Shown here: in pieces, positions 1 to 8,660 of the stretch | How positions within the stretch are numbered: position 1 is the stretch's first letter | How the letters are laid out: every line of letters begins with the position of its first letter | NCBI RefSeq assembly: GCF_031157275.1 | Contig: NZ_JAVIFW010000015.1 | Span: forward strand, 1-64,000 | Direction of reading: 5' to 3' | Source of the DNA: Streptomyces sp. LHD-70 | GTDB lineage: Bacteria > Actinomycetota > Actinomycetes > Streptomycetales > Streptomycetaceae | DNA: 64,000 bases | Notes under the pieces: generated by a model | Database searches by the model: none | What the model was told of the DNA's origin: nothing | Seen by the model: the letters and a program-made list of their open reading frames with translations, nothing else | Translations under genes and position numbers: made by a program

Positions 1-529
1 TCGATGAACACGTACAGTGCCGCCAGAAGGGCGTCCAGGTCGGAAGTCACACTCAGGCCAACGGGCGCCCTTCGCCATGGTCGCGACCAGCCCAGACATC
101 GGACTCAATCATCTAGGGGGCGTCTCCCCGATCTTCGTGGGCCCGCGACGCCTGGTGCCAAGACGTCACCTTCAACGAGGACGAGTCGGGCACGGAACTG
201 GCCCTCGTAGACAGCCTCTTGCCCAAGCATGTCCTCGTCGCCGCGCTGATGTCGCCGGGCAGCGAGTTCGTCGACCACCGCGATCCGACCATCGCTGTCA
301 GCGACGCCACAATCCCCCGGTAGACCCGGCGTCTGGCCGGGGGCTTCAGGCTGCCCCGGCGAGGGGTTCGAGAATTTCGTGCCGGTGCACCGAGTGGGTC
401 AGTCGGGAGAGGTGGTGGCGGCCGTCGCCCAGGAGGTGGTCGAGGGCGGTGAGGCGGGTCATGTACTCACCCGACCGTTGAGTGCCTGCCCCGGTGCGGG
501 CCCCGCCCGCGCGGGCCACAGTGGCTGAC
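1..529. other. Left edge without a supportable gene
   Basis: I see no complete gene here. A plus-strand stretch at about 160-320 reads like the C-terminal part of a protein (it contains NEDESGTELALVDSLLPK and stops at 320-322), but it has no start and I cannot assign a family. A minus-strand reading near 350-460 is low-complexity Arg/His-rich and unconvincing. The region is probably decayed DNA or the tail of something outside the window. Confidence 0.4.
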
Positions 530-901
530 ATGACCACACCCGAACCGCAGCCCGCCCCGATCACCGCACCGGCGCTGACCGAAGCGGCCGTCCTGGTCGA
601 CCCGTTCGCGCCCTCGACCAAGGCCGTGCGGGTCTTCGCGGGCATAGGCCTGCTGCTACTCCCGGTCGTCGTCGTGGTGTTCGTCATCATCGTCCTCAAC
701 CAGTCCTACAGCGGCGACGGGGTCGCCGGACCGCTGGTGGGCATGGCCCCGTGGGCGATGGGAGTGTCCGGCGTCCTGGGTCTGCTCGCGCTCATCCTGC
801 CGAGCGACATGCTGACCCACCCAGCGCGCAGCGCCACCGTCAAGGTGCAGTACGCCCTGGCCGTCGCCGCCCCGATCCTTGCGGCCGTCGACTTCGGCTA
901 G
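530..901 (+). CDS. Small hypothetical membrane protein
   Basis: A 123-residue protein of unknown function. The ATG at 530 is preferred because the reading upstream of it is Pro/Ala/Arg-rich filler. Hydrophobic segments lie at roughly residues 29-51 (Leu/Val-rich), 62-82 and 100-120, so it is probably an integral membrane protein with two or three helices and a short Pro-rich N-terminal tail. No catalytic motif is visible. It stands alone about 170 bp from the convergent hydrolase gene and carries no steroid operator, so it may be unrelated to the catabolic island. Confidence 0.6.
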   Translation: MTTPEPQPAPITAPALTEAAVLVDPFAPSTKAVRVFAGIGLLLLPVVVVVFVIIVLNQSYSGDGVAGPLVGMAPWAMGVSGVLGLLALILPSDMLTHPARSATVKVQYALAVAAPILAAVDFG

Positions 902-1069
902 GTCCCACTTACGTCGAAGTCCTAGACGTACCAGGCGGCTCGGAGTCCCGTCGTACCTGCTCGTGCCCTGCCGGGTCCGGCGACTCGAACGGGCCAGGAC
1001 CAGTACAGCTGCCTGACCTGCGGCCACCGGTGCTGAGAACGATGGCGTCTTACCGCGGGACCCGACCTG

Positions 1070-1939
1070 TCACGTCTCGTCCTTGTGGATCAGGAAGGCC
1101 AGGACGACGCTCTCCCAGGCCGCCTTCTGCTCGATCATCGCCCAGTGGCCGCAATTCGGGAACACGTGCAGCTCTACGTCCGGAATGGTCCGCATCGGCA
1201 AGATCGCCATGTCGAGCGGGCTCACCCGGTCGTCACGGCCCCAGGTCATGAGGGTCCTGGCCTTGATCTTGTGCAGCATCGCCCAGTCCGGCGGATTGTC
1301 CGAGGCCGCGACCGCGGCGGCTCGTGCCTCGAGCGCTCCTCTGCCGTACATTCTGCGGGCGCTGGCCAGCGTGTCCGGATCGGTGGCCTGAGCCCAGCGC
1401 TCCTCGATCAGCTCCTCGGTGATCAGCGCGGGGTCGTACACCATCGAATGCAGCCACTGGACGAGCTTCTCGCGGGTGGGGTTCTCGGTGAACTCCACCA
1501 GAAGATTGATGCCCTCACCGCCGAAGCCCGGGTAGAACAGGTTCCGCCCGATGCCGCCGATAGTCACCAGCCTGCGCACCCGGTCCCGGTGACCGATGGC
1601 GATCTGGGTGGCAATGATGCCGCCCATCGAGTTGCCGATCACGTCGACCTGCTGCAGTCCGAGTCCGTCGAGGAAGCGCATAACAGCTTCGGGCGCGGCC
1701 ACCATCGGATGCTGGTCGGCCGGGTGGCTGACCCCGAAGCCGGGAAATTCGAGGACCAAGCAGCGGAATTCCCGGGCGAAGAGCGGGAGAATTCCATGGT
1801 AGTTGCGCCACCCGGTCACGCCCGGGCCCGAGCCGTGCAGCATTAGCAAGGGCGGGCCGTCGCCGGCCTCGTGGTAGCGCAGCACTCCGTGATCGGTCTG
1901 GAGCTCACGCAACGTGGATTCGTAGGTCAGTTCTGTCAT
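1070..1939 (-). CDS. Alpha/beta hydrolase, HsaD-like (meta-cleavage product hydrolase family)
   Basis: A 289-residue C-C bond hydrolase of the HsaD/BphD family. Visible features: the oxyanion segment LHGSGPG (residues 35-41), nucleophile elbow GNSMGG with Ser104, Asp237 in GRDDRVSPLD and His265 in CGHW. In steroid catabolism such enzymes split 4,9-DSHA into a hydroxyhexadienoate and the HIP-type acid. A second and more canonical hsaD lies at 15128-16012, so this copy may serve a variant substrate. The ATG at 1939 was chosen because the family begins at MTELTYES; longer readings add a non-conserved stretch. Its promoter region carries the IclR-type palindrome at 2021-2037 and a TAGATT -10 at 1986-1991. 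Confidence 0.85.
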   Translation of the reverse strand: MTELTYESTLRELQTDHGVLRYHEAGDGPPLLMLHGSGPGVTGWRNYHGILPLFAREFRCLVLEFPGFGVSHPADQHPMVAAPEAVMRFLDGLGLQQVDVIGNSMGGIIATQIAIGHRDRVRRLVTIGGIGRNLFYPGFGGEGINLLVEFTENPTREKLVQWLHSMVYDPALITEELIEERWAQATDPDTLASARRMYGRGALEARAAAVAASDNPPDWAMLHKIKARTLMTWGRDDRVSPLDMAILPMRTIPDVELHVFPNCGHWAMIEQKAAWESVVLAFLIHKDET

Positions 1940-1985
1940 GTTCGCCCTCAGCTCGTTACAGACGCGTGCAGGGATTGTTGCGGCG

Positions 1986-2037
1986 AATCTAGTCATCCAC
2001 GGCCAGGGCCCGAAGGACTCTTCCCGGTCAGCGGGAA
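1986..2037 (-). promoter_or_regulatory. Promoter with IclR-type operator upstream of the 1070-1939 hydrolase
   Basis: The palindrome ttcccggtcagcgggaa lies at 2021-2037. On the minus strand it is followed, 29 nt later, by TAGATT (1986-1991), a good streptomycete -10, which is about 47 bp before the start codon. The same palindrome recurs upstream of eight other transcription units in this window, at nearly the same distance from a -10-like hexamer. Activation rather than repression is my inference from that geometry. Confidence 0.65.
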
Positions 2038-2219
2038 CATGTTCGCCGCCGGACATGCCCGGCTATCCCCCGCCCACCCGTCAAGGTCTAGCACCACCCG
2101 TCCACGGTCGTGCAGCCCGTCGAGCGTGGCCGCCGACGCGGCGCTGCCCCGGCCCCTGCCTGCGTACGAGCCTGCGGCGTTGTACCAGGGGCCCCTCTTC
2201 GTCGACCAAGCCGATCGCT

Positions 2220-2273
2220 TTCCCGCTGACCGGGATCGGGCCTTGTCGTGCCCGCCTCAGTGGTCGCTAGCCT
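2220..2273 (+). promoter_or_regulatory. Promoter with IclR-type operator upstream of the 2306 SnoaL-like gene
   Basis: The palindrome ttcccgctgaccgggat is at 2220-2236 and a TAGCCT hexamer at 2268-2273 lies 31 nt downstream of it. The same TAGCCT hexamer is found at the same distance at the hsaE promoter. The likely transcript covers the SnoaL-like gene, the ruined SDR and the hsaA-type gene at 3374. Confidence 0.65.
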
Positions 2274-2305
2274 CCGGAAGCATCCGCTTCGAAAGGAGAT
2301 TCAAG

Positions 2306-2803
2306 ATGACGGGCATCGTGCGGGACCGTTCACTGGAGCAGCGGATGGCCGACCTGGAACAGATCGAGTCCATCAAGGCCCCCATGTACCGGTGCTGGGG
2401 CGTATGCGGCACGAAGGATCCTGCAGCCTTCCGGGACTGCTTCATCAAGGTGGGTGCTTCGAACGGTCCGCTCGGTACGTTCGACGACGCGGACGGGATC
2501 ATCGAGGTGTTCGCCGAGACCCCGCTGAAGAAGGTTGAGGGCCGCTGTGCGGTGCTGGACATGCACCACGGCTTCCACCCCTGCACCACCCCGCTGAGCG
2601 ACACCGAGGCGTCGGGCACCTGGACCTTGCTCATCAGGCGAGTGAACCGGCTCGACAACACCGGGATGCTCGGAGCCGGTGAGTACGACGCATATGTCGT
2701 CGAGGACGGGCGGGGGAAGGTGTCGAAGTCGAACCACCAGCCAGTGGGGATCCAGCGTCCGCTGCTCCCGAACACCGTGGTGGAGCAGGTGAGTTGGGCA
2801 TGA
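2306..2803 (+). CDS. SnoaL-like / NTF2-fold protein
   Basis: A 165-residue protein. An N-terminal helical segment (LEQRMADLEQIESIKAPMYR) is followed by the alternating strand pattern of the SnoaL/NTF2 fold, with the family-typical FRDCF near residue 40 and DMHHGFHP near residue 80. Small proteins of this fold occur in steroid and polyketide clusters as isomerases, hydratases or lyases; the substrate cannot be read here. The ATG at 2306 follows a clear Shine-Dalgarno GAAAGGAG (2291-2298). Its TGA overlaps the ATG of the following SDR remnant (ATGA at 2800-2803), the sign of a once-coupled operon. A second SnoaL-like gene at 23361-23810 is dead. Confidence 0.75.
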   Translation: MTGIVRDRSLEQRMADLEQIESIKAPMYRCWGVCGTKDPAAFRDCFIKVGASNGPLGTFDDADGIIEVFAETPLKKVEGRCAVLDMHHGFHPCTTPLSDTEASGTWTLLIRRVNRLDNTGMLGAGEYDAYVVEDGRGKVSKSNHQPVGIQRPLLPNTVVEQVSWA

Positions 2804-3190
2804 GCGGCAAGGTTGCGGTGGTGGCCGGCACCAGCCGAGGTATCGGAAAGGGTATCGCGACGGCGCTGGCTGCGGACCGCTGGACCGTCTACCTCACCGG
2901 TGAGCAGTGGGAGTCCGCTGTTGGAGGCGGCAGAGCAAATCGGCGCACGGGGTGGCACCGCGATCGCGGTGCATGGCGACCACCGCCGCGACGAGGAGAT
3001 CGCGACGCTGTTCGACCGGGTCAAGGCCATCGCCGAGGCCGAAACTCCCGAGTTCGTCGGCCGGGTCGTCATCGCGCTTGCTAACGATCCGTCGACGAGC
3101 GGGCAGACGGCCAATCTTCGCGGAGATCGCGGTGGAAGACGGCATCACGGAGGTGGACGGTCGCCAACCACCGTCGCACCGTGGCGCATT
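2800..3190 (+). pseudogene. Short-chain dehydrogenase remnant (internal deletion and frameshifts)
   Basis: The first 35 codons read as an intact SDR N-terminus with the nucleotide motif GTSRGIGKG. The frame then shifts near 2910 to a segment typical of the DHRS1-like SDR subfamily (AEQIGARGGTAIAVHGDH, about 2930-3005). The catalytic core including the YxxxK region is missing. C-terminal pieces of the same family follow: ETPEFVGRVVIALANDP in one frame (3040-3090) and FAEIAVEDGITEVDGRQ in another (about 3118-3170). Two or more frameshifts and a deletion of about 400 bp make it non-functional. It still sits between the SnoaL-like gene and hsaA in one transcription unit. Confidence 0.8.
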
Positions 3191-3373
3191 CGGTGGCGGA
3201 CCCGTCTCCGGAAACGTCGCGTCGGCTGCGGCCCGCGGTCTACGGCCGATCACCGTATCCCGCTGCAGTCCCTCCGCCAGTCCCTGTGAACGCCCCCGCC
3301 AGGTCCCCGATCACACTGCCTCCCCCCAGCTGTCTACATGTTCACGCCCATCTCAACCTCTAGGAGCACACGG

Positions 3374-4555
3374 ATGCCCAAGCAGATCGCCGAACGGATC
3401 GCCGGCATGGCAGAGCAGCTTCGCAGCCAGGCCGACGAGGCCGAGCGGCTCGGCAAGCTTCCCGACGACACGGCCAAGAAACTCAAGGAGTCCGGTGTCA
3501 TCCGGATGTTGCAGCCCGCCGAGCACGGTGGCTACGAATCCCATCCTCGGGATTTCGCCGAGGCCGTGATGGCAGTGGCCCGGTACTGCGGCGCCAGCGG
3601 ATGGGTTTCGGGCATCGTGGGGGTGCACCCGTGGGAGATGGCATTCTGCGACCCGAAACTGCAGGAGGAGGTGTGGGGACGCAACCAGGACACATGGATC
3701 GCCTCGCCCTACGCACCCACCGGCGTCGCTCGTCCAGTGGACGGCGGCTATGTCTTCTCCGGCCGTTGGCAGTTCTCGTCAGGCACCGACCACTGCGACT
3801 GGATCTTCCTGGGCGGCCTGCTCGGCGACGCCGACGGTCGGCCCGTCGCCCCTCAGAGGATGCTGCACCTCGTCCTTCCCCGCTCCGACTACGAGATCGT
3901 CGAGGACTCCTGGAACGTCGTCGGTCTTCGCGGGACTGGCAGCAAGGACATTGTCGTACGGGAGGCCTTCGTGCCCGACTACCGCGTACTGGACGCCGCC
4001 AAAGTCATCGAGGGGCAAGCCGCGGCCGAGGCCGGGCGGGACGAGACGGTCTTCCGCATGCCCTGGTCGACCATCTTCCCTCTGGGAATCACCGCGGCCG
4101 TCATCGGCATCGCCGAGGGAGCACTCGACGCACACGTGGCCTACCAGCGGGACAGGACGGCGGCCGTCGGCGGAGTCATAAAGGAGAATCCCTACGTCAT
4201 GCGCGCGATCGGTGAGGCGGCTGCCGAGATCGCGGGGGCACGGGCACAGCTGCTGGACAACGTCAGCCGCATCTTTGACATCGTCGACGGCGGCAGCACC
4301 GTGTCGTTCGAGCGACGGGCTGCGGGCCGACGTGATCAGGTGCGGGCCGCCTGGCGAGCGGTGGCCGCAGTCGACGAGATCTTCACTCGGTCGGGCGGGA
4401 ACGCGCTACGGCTCGACCAGCCGATACAGCGCTTCTGGCGCGACGCGCACGCCGGCCTAAGTCACGCGATCCACGTCGAGGGAACCGTCTACCACGCGGC
4501 CGCGATGACAGCGATGGGCCAAGACGTGCCCGAAGCATTGCGCATGATGATCTGA
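3374..4555 (+). CDS. hsaA: HsaA-type flavin-dependent monooxygenase, oxygenase component
   Basis: A 393-residue protein of the acyl-CoA dehydrogenase fold, in the group-D flavin monooxygenase family that includes HsaA. HsaA uses FMNH2 from reductase HsaB to hydroxylate the phenolic ring A of 3-HSA, giving the catechol cleaved by HsaC. Family hallmarks visible: ASGWVSGIVGVHPW (about 75-88), PYAPTG (about 113-118), SGRWQFSSG (about 131-139), GLRGTGS (about 184-190), and a C-terminal segment ending in SHAIHVEG. The ATG follows taggag. The window carries a second intact hsaA (29821-30990) and a remnant (16025-16359), so which one serves ring A of which steroid is open. A strong hairpin follows at 4624-4657. 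Confidence 0.85.
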   Translation: MPKQIAERIAGMAEQLRSQADEAERLGKLPDDTAKKLKESGVIRMLQPAEHGGYESHPRDFAEAVMAVARYCGASGWVSGIVGVHPWEMAFCDPKLQEEVWGRNQDTWIASPYAPTGVARPVDGGYVFSGRWQFSSGTDHCDWIFLGGLLGDADGRPVAPQRMLHLVLPRSDYEIVEDSWNVVGLRGTGSKDIVVREAFVPDYRVLDAAKVIEGQAAAEAGRDETVFRMPWSTIFPLGITAAVIGIAEGALDAHVAYQRDRTAAVGGVIKENPYVMRAIGEAAAEIAGARAQLLDNVSRIFDIVDGGSTVSFERRAAGRRDQVRAAWRAVAAVDEIFTRSGGNALRLDQPIQRFWRDAHAGLSHAIHVEGTVYHAAAMTAMGQDVPEALRMMI

Positions 4556-4623
4556 GTCGATCGGCCGAAGCGTCACCGGGGCCGCCGAATGGAGGCCGCA
4601 CCTCGGGACGAGCCATGCCCCTC

Positions 4624-4657
4624 GTGTCTCCGGCTGGAGCTCGTCAGCCGGAGACAC
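4624..4657 (+). terminator. Hairpin terminator after hsaA
   Basis: A perfect 13-bp stem: gtgtctccggctg (4624-4636) pairs with cagccggagacac (4645-4657) around an 8-nt loop, 69 nt after the hsaA stop codon. Streptomycete terminators often lack the U-tract, as here. Confidence 0.75.
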
Positions 4658-4791
4658 CTTCGTCACGGCAACACCGCGCCCATGCACCGTGGAACTTCCG
4701 CGGCCCTCCGGCCGGAACCGCGCCGACGCAGCCGTCTTCCCGTCGACCCCCATGCCACCGTCGCCGGCATTTCGCAGACGTGCACGTGAAC

Positions 4792-5260
4792 TCAACCTTC
4801 GACGTTTTCGTTGATCGTCGTGGGTCGGTCGGGCGGGTGACCGTGCCCCGATGCGTGGCCGGTCTGTCCGGCGGTGAGGACGAAGGCCAGGGGACGGCAG
4901 CGAGTGTCGGCGGCGAGGTGGATCTTCGTAGTCAGCCAGCCGCGGGACCGTCCGACGGCGTGGTCGTCCGACTCGCCGGTTGGGGCCCTTTCTTGCGAGT
5001 CTCGACGGCGTGCTGGTGGGCCCGCACGATGGTGGAGTCCACCGAGACAGCCCAATTCAGGTCATCTTCGGCGTCCGCCTGGGCCATTCAGCGTCGTGAA
5101 CACCCGGTCCCAGGTGCCGCCGATGGCCCACATCCGCAGCCGGTTGTAGACGCCTCGCCGATTGCCGTACTTCTCCGGGAGGTGGACCCAATGCGCCGGT
5201 CTGGAACTCGAAGGCCCATGGCGTAAAAGCAGCCCCGGTGCGCCAGGATCGGACCACGGC
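4792..5260 (-). pseudogene. IS5-family transposase remnant
   Basis: Minus-strand fragments of an IS5-type DDE transposase in at least three frames. EKYGNRRGVYNRLRMWAIGG and GTWDRVFTTL lie near 5080-5185, then VSVDSTIVRAHQHA with the catalytic Asp of the first motif (about 5010-5050), then GRSRGWLTTKIHLAADTRC carrying the region of the second motif (about 4895-4950). The frame breaks and missing C-terminus make it non-functional. No clear terminal inverted repeats were recognised. It separates the hsaA unit from fadD3. Confidence 0.8.
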
Positions 5261-5272
5261 GCACCACCGCCG

Positions 5273-5298
5273 GGCGATCGCTCCACCGAACGATCGCC
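5273..5298 (-). terminator. Possible terminator after the fadD3-like gene
   Basis: An 8-bp inverted repeat, ggcgatcg (5273-5280) and cgatcgcc (5291-5298), lies about 35 nt past the end of the CoA ligase gene. The stem is short, so this is a weak call. Confidence 0.35.
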
Positions 5299-5332
5299 GC
5301 AGAGAGGCTGGTCAAGCTGCACAGCGGCCGGT

Positions 5333-6925
5333 TCAGCGGATGGACTGCGCCGACTCATCGCGGAGTTCGAACTTGAGTACCTTGCCGGACGCATTGCGGG
5401 GCAGGGTGTCGACGATACGGACCGAGCGAGGCACCTTGAAGTTCGCCAGCCGCGTGCGGCAGAACGCGATGATCTCCTCCTCGGTCACGGTGGCACCGGG
5501 ACGCGGGATCACATAGGCCCGCCCCACCTCGCCGAGCCGCTCGTCGGGAACGCCGATCACCGCTGCTTCGGAAATCTTCTCGTATCGTGCGAGGGTCTGC
5601 TCGATCTCCGCCGGGTAGGCATTGAACCCTCCGACCATGAACACGTCTTTGAGCCGGTCGGTGATGCGCAGGTTTCCGTCGGCGTCGAGCACCCCGACAT
5701 CGCCGGTGTGCAACCAGCCCTTCGCGTCGATCGCGTTGTCCGTGGCCTCCCGATCGTTGAAGTAGCCGCGCATGACGTTGTAGCCGCGGACCAGCACTTC
5801 ACCACTCTCGCCCGCCGGTACCGGCTCGCCGTCCCGACCGGCGACGATCACCTCGGTGCCCTCGATGGCCTTGCCGACCGTGTGCGAGACCGTCTCCGGG
5901 GCTGCGTCCGGATCGCCGACAGTCACCGTGCCGCACGACTCGGTGAGCCCGTAAGCGACGATCACCTGCGGAAACAGCTCTGCGCGCATGCGCTCGACGA
6001 GGGCCGCCGGCACCACGGACGCGCCGGTGATGGCCAGCCTGAGCGAGCCGAGGTCGAGGCCGGCGCGGTCGGGATGGTCAAGCAGGGACGCATAGAGCGT
6101 CGGAGCGCCCGGCACGACCGTCAATCGTTCCGAGCTGATCAGCCGCAACGTCTCAGTGACGTCAAACACCGGCTGGGACACGAGCGTCGCGCCCTGCATC
6201 AGGCAGGCCAGCGCGCCGGCCTTGTAACCGAAAACGTGGAACATGGGATTGACCACAAGGTACCGGTCCCCGGGACGCAGGCCCGTGCGCGCGATCCACG
6301 CTTCGTAGACCCGTAGGTTCTGGCCATGAGTGGTCGTTGCTCCCTTGGGCCGACCGGTCGTCCCGGAAGTGAAGAACATGTCCGAAGGGTCTTCTTCGAC
6401 GACCGTCGCGGCGCGGGCCAGCACGTCGGTACTCGGTACCCGGCCCGCCCGGTCGAGGAAGCGTTCCCAGGGAAGCTCTCCGCCGCCGTCCAGGCGCACC
6501 ACCTCACGGAGGTCCGGCAGCCCGGCGACGGGCCGACCGCTGCCCGCCGGTTCGCCCTCGCGGAGCATCGCCAGGTAGTCATTGCCGAGGAACCCGTTGT
6601 CGACCACGAGCAGCCGCGCACCGCTCTTGCCCAGGATCCACCGCGCCTCGTCGCCCTTGTAACGCGTGCTGATGGGCACGAGCACCGCACCTGCGGTCAC
6701 CGCGCCGAGTGCCGCGGTGATGAAGCGGTGCCCGTTCGGCGCCCACACCGCCACCCGGTCGCCGCGCTGCACGCCCGATGCGATCATCGCCGCAGCGCTG
6801 CGGCGAATCTGCTCACCCAGTTCGGCGAACGTCCATCGGACGCCGCCGTCGACCATGGCCTCGCGCTCAGGGAAGGACTCAACGGCGTGTGCGAGTACTG
6901 CGGGAATGGTGCGTATGGCTGGCAT
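5333..6925 (-). CDS. fadD3: FadD3-like acyl-CoA ligase (HIP-CoA synthetase candidate)
   Basis: A 530-residue AMP-forming acyl-CoA synthetase. Core motifs: phosphate loop FTSGTTGRPKG (about 190-200), YGLTESCGT (about 325-333), the DVGVLDADG..RITDRLKD stretch (about 405-430) and the hinge lysine region NASGKVLK near the C-terminus. Overall it resembles mycobacterial FadD3, which activates HIP (the propionate left after ring A/B degradation) with CoA and ATP. In mycobacteria fadD3 sits in the fadE31-33 operon; here that position holds a wrecked fadD gene (56320-56935), and this intact copy lies about 50 kb away. A KstR2-like palindrome at 6971-6990, 46 bp upstream of the ATG, supports membership of the HIP regulon. 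Confidence 0.85.
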   Translation of the reverse strand: MPAIRTIPAVLAHAVESFPEREAMVDGGVRWTFAELGEQIRRSAAAMIASGVQRGDRVAVWAPNGHRFITAALGAVTAGAVLVPISTRYKGDEARWILGKSGARLLVVDNGFLGNDYLAMLREGEPAGSGRPVAGLPDLREVVRLDGGGELPWERFLDRAGRVPSTDVLARAATVVEEDPSDMFFTSGTTGRPKGATTTHGQNLRVYEAWIARTGLRPGDRYLVVNPMFHVFGYKAGALACLMQGATLVSQPVFDVTETLRLISSERLTVVPGAPTLYASLLDHPDRAGLDLGSLRLAITGASVVPAALVERMRAELFPQVIVAYGLTESCGTVTVGDPDAAPETVSHTVGKAIEGTEVIVAGRDGEPVPAGESGEVLVRGYNVMRGYFNDREATDNAIDAKGWLHTGDVGVLDADGNLRITDRLKDVFMVGGFNAYPAEIEQTLARYEKISEAAVIGVPDERLGEVGRAYVIPRPGATVTEEEIIAFCRTRLANFKVPRSVRIVDTLPRNASGKVLKFELRDESAQSIR

Positions 6926-6970
6926 CGCTGGTCCCTGTTCTCCATTCGGGGCTCTCGCCCACCTTGGTAT

Positions 6971-6990
6971 TCCGACAAGCGCTTGGCAGG
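6971..6990. promoter_or_regulatory. KstR2-like operator upstream of fadD3
   Basis: The 20-mer tccgacaagcgcttggcagg contains the perfect palindrome CAAGCGCTTG. It fits the mycobacterial KstR2 motif as I remember it (AnCAAGnnCTTGnT) in the central ten bases. Read on the minus strand it aligns with the sites at 40573 and 50335. It lies 46 bp before the fadD3 start codon. Confidence 0.65.
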
Positions 6991-7069
6991 CTTCTGCTCG
7001 AGAGCCTGCACAGTCGAACCCGTAGAGGCCGCGGCGATAGCGACGTGACGCGCCGGTACGGCGCAGCTG

Positions 7070-7450
7070 TCACAGGTGCGTCAACGGTTGTTCGATCCAG
7101 ATGGTCTTGCCCTGCCGGCCGTACCGCCGCAGTCCGATCGGGCCTCCCTCGTACCGGGTGGCGTTGGTCACCAGCTCGCTGACCACCAACTCGATGGCAA
7201 GGCCAAGTCGGAAGCCCTGGTCCACAAGTTGACAGACCGTGAGGTGGCGGGCGTACGCGACCGCGGCAGGGTTGGCGGGAAACTCCCATCGGGCGGTGTC
7301 ACGGGCCGACCGGGTGCGGGGGCGCGCGAGCAGCACGGGAGCGAGACGTCCCGAACCTGTGGAGCCCCTCACGCACGGCCATACCGGGGTCAATTCCAGC
7401 TTCCTGCGCCACACCGCAGACACCGCAGACACCGCAGACACCGCAGACAC
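7070..7450 (-). pseudogene. Internally deleted RsbW/HATPase-type anti-sigma factor
   Basis: The reading begins with a repeat-encoded MSAVSAVSAVSAV and then contains the N-box of the streptomycete HATPase_c regulators (VVSELVTNATRY). It jumps directly from GGPIGLR to GKTIWIEQPL, the usual end of these proteins. The segment with the ATP-binding G boxes (compare DEGGRGLFLVAQ in the intact protein at 26474-29278) is absent, so ATP binding should be lost. A stop ends the frame at 7070. It is unrelated in function to the steroid genes and looks like a degenerating bystander. Confidence 0.7.
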
Positions 7451-7455
7451 CGCTA
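7411..7455. repeat. 9-bp tandem repeat (acaccgcag)
   Basis: Four perfect copies of acaccgcag and one imperfect copy (acaccgcta) run in tandem. On the minus strand each unit encodes Ser-Ala-Val, giving the repetitive N-terminus of the HATPase remnant. The unit is a multiple of three, so copy-number change would not shift the frame. Confidence 0.85.
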
Positions 7456-7563
7456 CAGGCTCGATGCGCGGGCAACCCTGCTCGACGTCGGCAGGCGCCG
7501 CCTGGTCGGCGGTCAGGAGCCGCTCTGAGGCAGCTGGTGGCGGGGCCTCAACGGTTTTCCTGG

Positions 7564-8484
7564 CTAGGCTTGGCCGGGAACGGCGAGCGAGGCGACCATC
7601 TCCTCGATCATCGGCCGCACGTCGTTGCGCCGGTATCCCAGGAACTCCTCCTCCAACGCCTCGGGCTCGTAGCTAACGACCTCACCCCGGCCCGGCACGA
7701 TGAAGGCGTCCGGCATGAACGGGTGCTCAGCGTCGCGCTCCTCGAGCTTGCGTCCGGAGCCGGACGCGTCGAAGACCAGCTGGAAGTACTCCGTGAACGT
7801 CAGGTTCTCGTCGCCGACCAGATATGCCGCGCCGGAGCGGGCGTTGACCAGGGCGCCGGCGATCGCCTCGGCCAGCGAGCGAACCGTCATGTAGTTGGTG
7901 CCCCCTGCAGGGGCGAAGTCGGGCACCTTCCCCACCAGCTCCCCGCGCGCCCAAGCCAGCTGCTTGGCGAAGTAGCGGGTGGTGGCTCCGGGGACCATGC
8001 CCACGATCGAGGGCGGGTTGAGCGTCGACACGTTGAACTCGTCGGTCGCCAGGGCCCGGGACGCCGCGTCGGCGTCCCTGCGGGCTCGCACGTAAGGGTT
8101 CGTCTCGGCAAGCTCGGGACGCACCTGGTGGTAGTAGCTGCCGACCTGCACGACACGGCGTACGCCGGCCCGCTTGGCCCGTTCGACGAAGCGGGGAACA
8201 CCCACGCCCTGGACCTTGTCCCAGAACTCCTGGTCGGCGTCCTCGGGGGCGACGTGGCGGATGTCGTTGCCGGCGACGAACACGACCGCTTCGAACGGCT
8301 CGAGCTGCTTCTCGCGAATCTCGTCCTCGGCATAGTCGCCGATGAGCACCGGATAGTCGGCAACCAGTGAGTCGGACTTGGGGGGGCGTCGGGCCGCGAC
8401 GGTGACGTCATGGCCCACATCGGTGAGCTTGCGTGCGGTGTGGCCACCGATCATGCCGGTGCCACCGACAACCAGGGTCTTCAC
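7564..8484 (-). CDS. NAD(P)-binding epimerase/NmrA-like oxidoreductase
   Basis: A 306-residue extended-SDR/atypical-SDR protein. The N-terminus carries the glycine motif VVGGTGMIGG for NAD(P) binding; GSYYHQV (about 115-121) is likely the active-site region, and the C-terminal half binds substrate. Function is unknown; relatives include NAD-dependent epimerases and NmrA-type sensors or reductases. I chose the GTG at 8484 because GAGGAAGG lies at suitable spacing; the alternative GTG at 8496 leaves almost no spacing. The wreck of another gene lies just upstream, and beyond it an IclR-type promoter copy (8854-8906) that may now drive this gene. Confidence 0.7.
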   Translation of the reverse strand: MKTLVVGGTGMIGGHTARKLTDVGHDVTVAARRPPKSDSLVADYPVLIGDYAEDEIREKQLEPFEAVVFVAGNDIRHVAPEDADQEFWDKVQGVGVPRFVERAKRAGVRRVVQVGSYYHQVRPELAETNPYVRARRDADAASRALATDEFNVSTLNPPSIVGMVPGATTRYFAKQLAWARGELVGKVPDFAPAGGTNYMTVRSLAEAIAGALVNARSGAAYLVGDENLTFTEYFQLVFDASGSGRKLEERDAEHPFMPDAFIVPGRGEVVSYEPEALEEEFLGYRRNDVRPMIEEMVASLAVPGQA

Positions 8485-8519
8485 GTTCTTCTTCACCTTC
8501 CTCAGGGGCGGATGGGGGC

Positions 8520-8660
8520 TCACGCGAACTGCGTGACACCTCCGTCGATAACCATGCCGCGGCCCGCGTGCACCTCGAACCGGCCAGCTCCCAGCCGTAG
8601 ACCTCGAGGGCCTCGCAGGGGAACACCGGAGCCGCGAAGCGGTCCCCGAGCCAGCGGAGG
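8520..8660 (-). pseudogene. Possible SDR C-terminal tail
   Basis: The minus strand ends with a segment reading HAGRGMVIDGGVTQFA and a stop at 8520, which resembles the C-terminal DGG motif of classical SDRs. No catalytic core can be found upstream, where frames are broken. It lies immediately upstream of the epimerase-like gene. Tentative. Confidence 0.3.

Noticed and set aside
1..480. Overlapping frames at the left edge as genes
   Set aside because: Competing frames on both strands with Arg/Pro/Gly-rich composition and no motif or ribosome binding site; only a possible C-terminal scrap at 160-320 remains.
3205..3222. gtctccggaaacgtc upstream of hsaA (3374) as an operator
   Set aside because: It does not match the 17-bp pattern and is part of the SDR remnant; the unit is better explained by the operator at 2220.
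5162..6316. Plus-strand frame opposite the fadD3-like gene
   Set aside because: It is antisense to a gene with the full AMP-ligase motif set and lacks any domain; shadow.
7411..7455. Short direct repeats as a CRISPR array
   Set aside because: Units are 9 bp, contiguous and without spacers; no cas genes are near.
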